This document shows, one piece after another, positions 7,756 to 12,556 of a DNA stretch of 22,766 bases (position 1 is the stretch's first letter; each line of letters begins with the position of its first letter). The notes under the pieces were generated by a model. The model did not search any database, was not told where the DNA came from, and saw only the letters and a list, made by a program, of their open reading frames with translations. Source of the stretch: an uncultured Methylococcaceae bacterium (lineage in GTDB: Bacteria > Pseudomonadota > Gammaproteobacteria > Methylococcales > Methylomonadaceae); contig CAIUYS010000503.1 of NCBI GenBank assembly GCA_903903365.1, forward strand, positions 1 to 22,766. Direction: 5' to 3'. The position numbers and the translations under genes were made by a program.

Positions 7756-9833
7756 GTTTGTTTGATCATATAAAAAAGAAGCCGAATTTTATAAATGAGC
7801 CTAATAAAGCTGAACTTGCAGTCGATAGTACCGGTGCTTATCAACCTGAAAACGCCGCTCCTTTTAATTCAGGCAATGACACGTTCAGCACAGAACCTGA
7901 AAATCAACAGCTTGATGATATGGCCACAGAAAACGCATCAGAATCAGAATTTTTCCCGGAAACAAATAACCAGGAATCCAGTCACGATACCGCACCTTTA
8001 GCAGTAAAGCGATTCTCGGTCGGTATCGATTTAGGTACGACTCATTGTGTTTTGTCTTACGCAGATATTACTAATATTGACGATGGGGAATTTTCCCAGC
8101 AAGTCATGGCTATACCGCAGTTGACATCGCCCGGTGTGGTTGAAGACAGCTTTCAGTTGCCGTCATTTTTGTATCAGGCGCACGAAGCAGAACTTGCTGA
8201 AGGCTCTACTTCGTTACCTTGGATTGTAAAACCCGAATATCTGGTGGGTGAAATAGCCCGAAACTTGGGTAGCAAAACGCCTATTCGTCTGGTGTCCAGT
8301 GCCAAAAGCTGGTTATGTCATGCCGGAGTAGATTGTAAATCGCCGATACTGCCAGCGGATGCGCCCGAAGAAGTTGAGCGCATTTCACCGTTTCAGGCCA
8401 CCACCGCTTATCTGCAACATATCCGTGATGCCTGGCAAAGTCTGCATCCTGATGCGCCCTTGGCAGAGCAGGATTTGGTGATTACGGTACCGGCCTCCTT
8501 TGATCCGGCAGCACGTGAATTGACAGTCGAATCCGCACGGGCCGTCGGTCTTGATCAAGCTATTTTATTGGAAGAACCTCAAGCGGCTTTATATAGCTGG
8601 ATTGAAAAAAGTCAGGGTGACTGGCGTAAACAAGCAACGTGTGGCGATATTATTCTGGTAATTGATGTGGGTGGTGGAACCACTGACTTATCATTGATCG
8701 CGGTCACTGAAAATGATGGCAATCTTGAATTCACACGGGTGGCTGTCGGTGATCATATTTTACTGGGCGGCGATAATATGGATTTGGCTTTGGCTTATAC
8801 CGTTAAAGCCAAGCTGGAGCAAGATGGAAAACGCCTGGAGCCTTGGCAAATTCAAGCATTAACGCATAGTTGCCGAGATGCCAAAGAAAAAATATTCAAC
8901 TCACATGATATTGATAATATCCCTCTGGTAGTCGCTAGTCGGGGCTCATCTTTTATGGCAGGGAATCTGCGTACCGAATTAGCCCGTGAGGAAGTTAACA
9001 GAGTCCTGGTTGAAGGTTTCTTGCCTAAAGTAGCGGTCAGCGACCGACCCGTAAGCCGGACCCGTACCGGTTTAAGAACCACCGGCTTGCCTTATGCGCA
9101 GGATGCAGGCATTACCCGCCATTTAGCCGCTTTTCTGGCCAAACAGCAAAATGCCACCGACGATCTTAAAGATATTAATCTGCCTGAACATGCGACCTTT
9201 TTGCATCCTACCGCCGTCCTGTTGAATGGCGGCGTGTTAAAAGCCAATGCACTGGCTGAGCGTTTAATGGACGTGTTAAATTCCTGGTTGGCTGCTGAAC
9301 AAGCGCCTGAAGCCCGCTTGTTGGCAGGTGCAGATCTTGATTTGGCGGTTGCCAGAGGCGCCGCTTATTATGGCTTTGTACGAAAAGGCAAAGGTGTGCG
9401 TATTAAAGGCGGCACCGCAGCTGCTTATTATGTCAGCATTGAAAGCTCAATGCCTGCCGTACCGGGTATGGCGCCGGATATTGTGGCTTTGTGTATTGCA
9501 CCGTTTGGTATGGAAGAAGGCACCCGCGAAGAATTGCCGGAAGATGAATTTGGTTTGGTCGTTGGGGAACCGGTACGTTTCCGTTTCTTTGCCTCCACTA
9601 CCCGTAGGGACGATAAAGTGGGAACCCGTCTGGATTACTGGACGAATGAAGAACTGTCCGAGCTGGATGAACTGGACGTTACCTTGCCTGAAGAAGGCCG
9701 TAGAGCCGGCGAAGTGGTGCCTGTACATTTGTGTGCAGCAGTAACTGAAGTGGGCACACTGGAGCTGCAAGCGGTTTCGCTAAAAGACAGTAGCCGCTGG
9801 AAAATCGAGTTTGATGTCAGGGCAGGGGAGTAG
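7752..9833 (+). CDS. Hsp70-family (DnaK-like) chaperone of the DUF2760-associated type
   Basis: 693-aa actin-fold ATPase. The phosphate-1 motif is GIDLGTTHCV (from residue 91) and the phosphate-2 motif is VIDVGGGTTDLSL (from 303). EEPQAALYSW and LLNGGVLKANAL (adenosine-binding region) are further family markers. The first ~87 residues are an acidic, Asn/Ser/Glu-rich, probably disordered extension absent from DnaK. The C-terminal ~100 residues look like a short beta substrate domain, and there is no DnaK-like helical lid. SAKSWLCHAGVD is typical of this divergent lineage. GAGG lies 7 bases upstream of the ATG. No GrpE or DnaJ gene is adjacent. The client is unknown, and the overlap with DUF2760 suggests a dedicated pair. 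Confidence 0.88.
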   Translation: MSLFDHIKKKPNFINEPNKAELAVDSTGAYQPENAAPFNSGNDTFSTEPENQQLDDMATENASESEFFPETNNQESSHDTAPLAVKRFSVGIDLGTTHCVLSYADITNIDDGEFSQQVMAIPQLTSPGVVEDSFQLPSFLYQAHEAELAEGSTSLPWIVKPEYLVGEIARNLGSKTPIRLVSSAKSWLCHAGVDCKSPILPADAPEEVERISPFQATTAYLQHIRDAWQSLHPDAPLAEQDLVITVPASFDPAARELTVESARAVGLDQAILLEEPQAALYSWIEKSQGDWRKQATCGDIILVIDVGGGTTDLSLIAVTENDGNLEFTRVAVGDHILLGGDNMDLALAYTVKAKLEQDGKRLEPWQIQALTHSCRDAKEKIFNSHDIDNIPLVVASRGSSFMAGNLRTELAREEVNRVLVEGFLPKVAVSDRPVSRTRTGLRTTGLPYAQDAGITRHLAAFLAKQQNATDDLKDINLPEHATFLHPTAVLLNGGVLKANALAERLMDVLNSWLAAEQAPEARLLAGADLDLAVARGAAYYGFVRKGKGVRIKGGTAAAYYVSIESSMPAVPGMAPDIVALCIAPFGMEEGTREELPEDEFGLVVGEPVRFRFFASTTRRDDKVGTRLDYWTNEELSELDELDVTLPEEGRRAGEVVPVHLCAAVTEVGTLELQAVSLKDSSRWKIEFDVRAGE

Positions 9834-9852
9834 GGGGGATTTGTGCATTGCT

Positions 9853-9876
9853 GGTCGGGGGGTTGTAATCCCGACC
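9853..9876. repeat. REP-like palindrome downstream of the Hsp70 gene
   Basis: GGTCGGG and CCCGACC arms around GGGTTGTAAT. It lies 20 bp after the Hsp70 stop and could act as a 3' mRNA stem, but no T-run follows. Confidence 0.7.
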
Positions 9877-9913
9877 GGAACGTTTGAAGGTCTCAATAAT
9901 TTATAAAATGTGA

Positions 9914-9938
9914 GTGACGGTGTTGCAAACCTCGTCAC
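9914..9938. repeat. REP-like palindrome, GTGACG/CGTCAC variant
   Basis: GTGACG and CGTCAC arms around a TGTTGCAAAC core shared with the other REP-like elements. A sub-family member with different outer arms. Confidence 0.6.
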
Positions 9939-10345
9939 GCTTCGGTAGTGGCGATAGCCGAAATCCATCGTAACCAATCTCGAAACAATGGGTTTCGCAT
10001 TGCTCTACCCCTCCTACGCGCTGGTTCTCTATTTTCCCATTGGAAACCAGCCCATATATTGCCTTAGGTGTAGACGGATTCGCAGCTAGGCAAGCCACCG
10101 AATACGAAGCTTTGAACCTGACTTCCACTCGGATTTTTCCAAGCCGGGAGTTTACTACCCAAGCTAAGCTACAGTGAAGGGGCTCTGTTTATTAAAAATC
10201 CGCAACAGTAACCGCTACAGTATATCCAAAGTAAGTTTTTACTTTTCATCATTAACGTCACCTCAGAAAACAAGATTACAGCCATCTACTCAAATGCAAT
10301 ACAAAAATAAAAATTCCTGAAAATATTAAGAAATGTCAGATAGGT

Positions 10346-10374
10346 CTGGTTTATTTTTGTGATTGCTATATAAT
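10346..10374 (+). promoter_or_regulatory. Putative tRNA-Leu promoter
   Basis: A consensus -10 TATAAT at 10369-10374 follows a weak -35 (CTGGTT at 10346-10351) by 17 bp. A GC-rich discriminator (GGCCAGC) follows, as often seen at stringently controlled tRNA promoters. The tRNA 5' end is 25 bp downstream of the -10. Confidence 0.55.
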
Positions 10375-10398
10375 GGCCAGCTTACCAAAGACGTAGAT

Positions 10399-10485
10399 GC
10401 CTCGGTGGCGAAATTGGTAGACGCAAGGGACTTAAAATCCCTCGACTGTGAGGTCATGCCGGTTCGATTCCGGCCCGAGGCACCA
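10399..10485 (+). tRNA. tRNA-Leu (anticodon UAA)
   Basis: An 87-nt class II tRNA with encoded CCA. The acceptor stem GCCTCGG pairs with CCGAGGC (10475-10481), discriminator A at 10482. The anticodon stem AGGGA/TCCCT has loop CTTAAAA, giving anticodon TAA at 10433-10435. The variable arm is GAC-TGTGAG-GTC (10444-10455), and the T-arm is GCCGGTTCGATTCCGGC. The 3' portion is the integration site of the downstream element; its sequence from the anticodon stem onward is repeated at 17439 with changes, so the 3' half of this functional gene was probably supplied by the element. Confidence 0.97.
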
Positions 10486-10529
10486 TTAAAAACAAGGACT
10501 TAGGCTTTTAGCCCAGTCCTTTTTTTATG
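10429..10529. repeat. Left attachment repeat (attL-like)
   Basis: 101-bp direct repeat shared with 17439-17540: tRNA-Leu from the anticodon stem to CCA plus the downstream terminator. There are two substitutions (10445 A versus G, 10454 T versus C) and one inserted A on the right side after CCA. The longest identical blocks are 31 bp (10455-10485) and 44 bp (10486-10529). Confidence 0.93.
10492..10526 (+). terminator. Rho-independent terminator of tRNA-Leu
   Basis: AAGGACT pairs with AGTCCTT, with an inner GGC/GCC pairing, followed by seven T residues. It is duplicated at 17502-17537 as part of the attachment repeat. Confidence 0.85.
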
Positions 10530-10575
10530 TCCCATTTTTAAATTGTCCCTATTTAGTCCCATCTCAAATAAAACG

Positions 10576-10650
10576 ACCGCAATGCTTGCCAGTATTTCAG
10601 GCATAAAAAACCGCAATACCTGCCAGTATTTTCAGGCATAAAAAACCGCA
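10576..10650. repeat. Tandem repeat, two full units of 34-35 bp plus a partial
   Basis: Unit 1 is 10576-10609 and unit 2 is 10610-10644. Both run ACCGCAAT..., TGCCAGTATT, TTCAGGCATAAAAA. A third partial start follows. A diverged relative (TTCAGGCATATAAAATACCG) lies outside the element at about 17600-17620. Confidence 0.75.
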
Positions 10651-10660
10651 TTGGTTGCGG
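10641..10660 (-). terminator. Minus-strand terminator-like hairpin at the element end
   Basis: Read on the minus strand: CCGCA, loop ACCAA, TGCGG, then a run of six T. It is suitably placed to stop leftward transcription from the element before it reaches the tRNA gene. Confidence 0.6.
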
Positions 10661-10782
10661 CTCTCTGTGTCGTCTTGCAAATGATTACTTCCTGTATAGC
10701 AGTTGTGTAGTAGTTCGTATAGATACACCATAGAACAAGGCATCCTGCTATATACCTGCTCATTAAAACCGATAACCATAGT

Positions 10783-10807
10783 GGTATTAGGTAATATTAC
10801 CTATACC
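10783..10807. repeat. Palindrome centred on AGGTAATATTACCT
   Basis: A perfect 14-bp palindrome (10789-10802) flanked by GGTAT and ATACC arms offset by one base. It could be an operator for a dimeric regulator; no adjacent gene supports this. Confidence 0.6.
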
Positions 10808-10817
10808 ATCCTGCAAC

Positions 10818-10874
10818 CTATGTTCGCTTGGTGAATCCTGCTATATGTCATTGTCTATGTGGGCTTGGTGTATC
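10818..10874. repeat. Diverged 20-bp direct repeat
   Basis: CTATGTTCGCTTGGTGAATC (10818-10837) and CTATGTGGGCTTGGTGTATC (10855-10874) match at 17 of 20 positions with a 37-bp period. Confidence 0.55.
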
Positions 10875-11096
10875 GTGGTAGTCAGGATATTTTTAAACAG
10901 CAAATCGAATCGGACAAATTACCGGCAATCTGGGCAGGAAGGCCACCCGTACACCCGCCACCCCGTCATTTTGGTTTTCGCTGGGCTTTCCTATTACAGA
11001 TTAATCCAGCCTCCCGACGACCACTTTACAGAACCGCCCCCCGTATGTCCTTTACATTTGTTTACAAAAAAATATTTCTGCAAAAATTCTTAATTA

Positions 11097-11167
11097 CCTG
11101 TTCCGGAAGGGGTGCAGGGGGAACGCCCCCCATGCTGTTTTGTAGTGTAGCTTGTTCAGGGAACAGG
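11097..11167. repeat. Nested GC-rich hairpins
   Basis: CCTGTTCC (11097-11104) and GGAACAGG (11160-11167) form an 8-bp outer inverted repeat. Inside, GGGGG/CCCCC with flanking GCA/TGC arms form a strong hairpin at 11114-11135. No T-run follows on either strand. Confidence 0.6.
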
Positions 11168-11280
11168 GGGGGTATGGTCATTAAAAGGAAACAGGTATAA
11201 ATTTTTAAAGGTAAAAGACAGCGGATAGGTAGCCGGCATCCACTTTGCGCTTTGAGTAGTGCCGGCATATAAGCATTTAC

Positions 11281-11490
11281 TTATTCACCGCCCACCAGAT
11301 AGGGCAGGATAGCGGCTTTGGCTTTGGCTTTGGCTTTGGCCTTGGCTCGCTTCGCATACATTCGCCGCTCCTGACGGTTGCCTTCCGGTGATGCTACAAC
11401 TGCCCGCACACCATCAGCACGCCCCTTCTTTGCCAGCACGCGCTTTCTCACTTCATTCGCCAGACACTTGTTGATGTCGATTTCAGTCAT
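11281..11490 (-). CDS. Small basic protein with Ala-Lys repeat
   Basis: 69 aa and not recognised. The N-terminal part (TEIDINKCLANEVRKRVLAKKGRADGVRAV) is followed by a Lys/Ala repeat (KAKAKAKAKA, about residues 50-59) and a short hydrophobic tail. The repeat is encoded by a GGCTTT hexamer tandem array on the plus strand. The ATG at 11490 sits 7 bases after AAGGGG and overlaps the upstream stop by one base (TGATG); a GTG one codon earlier is possible. High positive charge suggests nucleic-acid binding, an inference only. Last gene of the element's leftward operon. Confidence 0.6.
   Translation of the reverse strand: MTEIDINKCLANEVRKRVLAKKGRADGVRAVVASPEGNRQERRMYAKRAKAKAKAKAKAAILPYLVGGE
11314..11343. 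repeat. Hexanucleotide tandem repeat (GGCTTT)4 plus one variant
   Basis: Four perfect GGCTTT units (11314-11337) plus GGCCTT. It encodes the Ala-Lys repeat of the small basic protein on the minus strand. Slippage in steps of six keeps the reading frame and would change only repeat length. Confidence 0.85.
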
Positions 11491-11780
11491 CACAATACCC
11501 CTTTAACGTGGTTTTGTGTCAATCGCGCCGCGCTTACAGCTTGTTGCGCCAGCTTAATTGCCCGTACCTCGGGTGATAGGCTTGCTAAATATTTTTCCCT
11601 CTGCGCACGCTTTGTTTTGCCTGACAATGGCCGGTGTGGGTGTAGCTCGCATGTGATTATCTGGCACGCCTCAATTTGCTCGGTATAAGTGCCTTTGTCT
11701 TTGGGGTCGTAAACGCAACCCCTACAAAATAAGGCAATGGCTTTTTGTGGTGATGTTTTTATTGGTGCAGGAATGTTCAT
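11490..11780 (-). CDS. Cys-rich small phage/island-type protein (putative zinc finger)
   Basis: 96 aa. The N-terminal half has CRGC (C19, C22) and ACQIITCELHPHRP (C39, C44, H47, H49), a spacing that could bind zinc. The KAIALFCRGC...CELHPHR pattern resembles small unannotated proteins common in phages and islands. The C-terminal half is a basic helix. CGGAG lies 7 bases before the ATG, which overlaps the previous gene's stop (ATGA). Function is unknown; a DNA-binding regulator is one possibility. Confidence 0.68.
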   Translation of the reverse strand: MNIPAPIKTSPQKAIALFCRGCVYDPKDKGTYTEQIEACQIITCELHPHRPLSGKTKRAQREKYLASLSPEVRAIKLAQQAVSAARLTQNHVKGVL

Positions 11781-12193
11781 TTTATTTCTCCGGTAACAGA
11801 TGATTTTTTCGAAGCGGTTTTATATTTTTTGTCGATGACCCTAACCGCATTTTTTGCAATCCTATCAAGCTCTCGCTCCGATGCTCGGTTGATTGCTTTG
11901 GCTATCGGTGTATCGAACGGCAATTCAAAAATAGGCTCATCCGAGTTCAATAACGCCTCGCATTGTTTAAGCTCTTTGAGTTTTTTGGGTGCGTCCTTAC
12001 GAATGGCTCTAGTGCTTTGCCCATGCTTGTAAAAATGACAGTCCTTGCCCTTAATGATCGTTTCGGGCTTTCTGGCTCCATGTACGCGGCATGTGCTACA
12101 ACCGAAAGCGGCAGGGCATTGGCATTGTTGTTTTGTAGACTTTGCCGTTGCGGTGCAACGTCTGGCAAAACCTCTTAGAATTAATGGCAACAT
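11777..12193 (-). CDS. Cys/His-rich phage-type protein of unknown function
   Basis: 138 aa. The N-terminal region RRCTATAKSTKQQCQCPAAF, then CSTCRVHGARKPET and DCHFYKHGQST, matches a recurrent phage/prophage small-protein pattern: C, then QC...PA, C..CR.HG, then KHG. C13, C24, C32, C35 and H38 could chelate zinc. The C-terminal half is charged and helical. AGAGG lies 6 bases upstream. It starts a three-gene overlapping cluster just left of the origin-like region, and such placement often marks late or accessory satellite genes (inference). Confidence 0.7.
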   Translation of the reverse strand: MLPLILRGFARRCTATAKSTKQQCQCPAAFGCSTCRVHGARKPETIIKGKDCHFYKHGQSTRAIRKDAPKKLKELKQCEALLNSDEPIFELPFDTPIAKAINRASERELDRIAKNAVRVIDKKYKTASKKSSVTGEIK

Positions 12194-12221
12194 AATAAAC
12201 CTCTAAACATGTGGTGAACGG

Positions 12222-12264
12222 GGGGTATATGCATCACACAACCTATAAAAAATACATATACCCC
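12222..12264. repeat. Inverted repeat GGGGTATATG / CATATACCCC
   Basis: Perfect 10-bp arms at 12222-12231 and 12255-12264 with a 23-bp spacer, about 30 bp upstream of the 138-aa gene. Candidate operator for the small-gene cluster or part of the origin. Confidence 0.7.
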
Positions 12265-12327
12265 ATGATCTTTACCTCAAATAAAAATTACTGCTTAACT
12301 TGCACAGGTGCAGGAGGTAGGCATCAA

Positions 12328-12347
12328 AACACCATAAACACCATAAA
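12328..12347. repeat. Iteron pair (AACACCATA)2
   Basis: Two head-to-tail 9-bp units at 12328-12336 and 12337-12345. The 18 bp CACCATAAACACCATAAA at 12330-12347 is perfectly inverted at 12516-12533. Confidence 0.85.
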
Positions 12348-12365
12348 TTTTATGTTTTCAACATG

Positions 12366-12396
12366 GTGGGGACTATATGTAACGGGGTCTCCCCAC
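12366..12396. repeat. Hairpin GTGGGGA / TCCCCAC with alternative GGGG-TCT-CCCC
   Basis: A 7-bp inverted repeat with a 17-bp loop, the right arm of which can instead form a tight GGGGTCTCCCC hairpin (12384-12394). Two mutually exclusive folds. Confidence 0.5.
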
Positions 12397-12431
12397 TATA
12401 AACACCTTTAACCTCTTAAATAGTAAATAAA

Positions 12432-12492
12432 ATATATATATACACATGTGCATGTATGTACACACACACACACACACGCACACACACATGTA
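12432..12492. repeat. 61-nt perfect alternating purine-pyrimidine tract with (CA)n
   Basis: From 12432 to 12492 every even position is a purine and every odd position a pyrimidine. It starts as (AT)n, passes through CACATGTGCATGTATG, and ends in a long CA run broken once by CG. Such tracts can adopt Z-DNA under negative supercoiling (established). Long dinucleotide runs are rare in bacterial chromosomes. Confidence 0.9.
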
Positions 12493-12515
12493 AAGACTTT
12501 CCCCGAAAAACGGTG

Positions 12516-12533
12516 TTTATGGTGTTTATGGTG
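12516..12533. repeat. Inverted iteron cluster TTTATGGTGTTTATGGTG
   Basis: Exact reverse complement of 12330-12347. It contains one complete TATGGTGTT unit (12518-12526) and a partial one. ATGGTGGGGA at 12528-12537 also repeats 12363-12372 directly. Confidence 0.85.
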
Positions 12534-12556
12534 GGGAAGCCTTACGGGACGTGGGG

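Larger units (their letters stand above)
9834..10398. other. Intergenic repeat-bearing region before tRNA-Leu
   Basis: 565 bp without a credible gene. It begins with two REP-like palindromes (9853-9876, 9914-9938), then a block at 9987-10018 with GGGTTTCGC and CTACCC arms resembling another widespread dispersed repeat, then a 7-bp inverted repeat GCTGGTT/AACCAGC (10020-10051). Open frames on the minus strand follow these repeats and lack ribosome sites. The last 55 bases carry the tRNA promoter. Confidence 0.55.
10530..11280. other. Gene-poor left end of the integrative element
   Basis: About 750 bp without a credible gene between attL and the last element gene. It holds a tandem 34/35-bp repeat, a minus-strand terminator-like hairpin, an AGGTAATATTACCT palindrome, a diverged 20-bp direct repeat, and a GC-rich hairpin nested in an 8-bp inverted repeat. 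Open frames on the plus strand (10845-11200) overlap each other, are Pro/Arg-rich and have no ribosome site. The length and structure suggest a cis-acting site or a non-coding RNA, which is inference. Confidence 0.5.
12194..12556. other. Putative replication origin and control region of the element
   Basis: 363 bp without a gene, between the helicase 3' end and the small-gene cluster. It contains a 10-bp inverted repeat, iteron clusters in opposite orientations, a GGGGTCTCCCC hairpin, an AT-rich run and a 61-nt alternating purine-pyrimidine tract, all listed separately. An origin next to the primase/helicase genes is the common arrangement in satellites; the function here is inferred. Confidence 0.65.

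Noticed and set aside
9901..10128. Minus-strand 75-codon frame before tRNA-Leu
   Set aside because: It coincides with several dispersed repeats and lacks a start signal; left as non-coding.
10576..10650. Possible CRISPR array
   Set aside because: The repeat units are directly adjacent with no spacers, only two full copies exist and no cas genes are near.
10845..11200. Plus-strand open frames of 82 and 113 codons in the element's left end
   Set aside because: They overlap in different frames, are rich in Pro/Arg from GC-rich hairpins, have no ribosome site and oppose the direction of all element genes.
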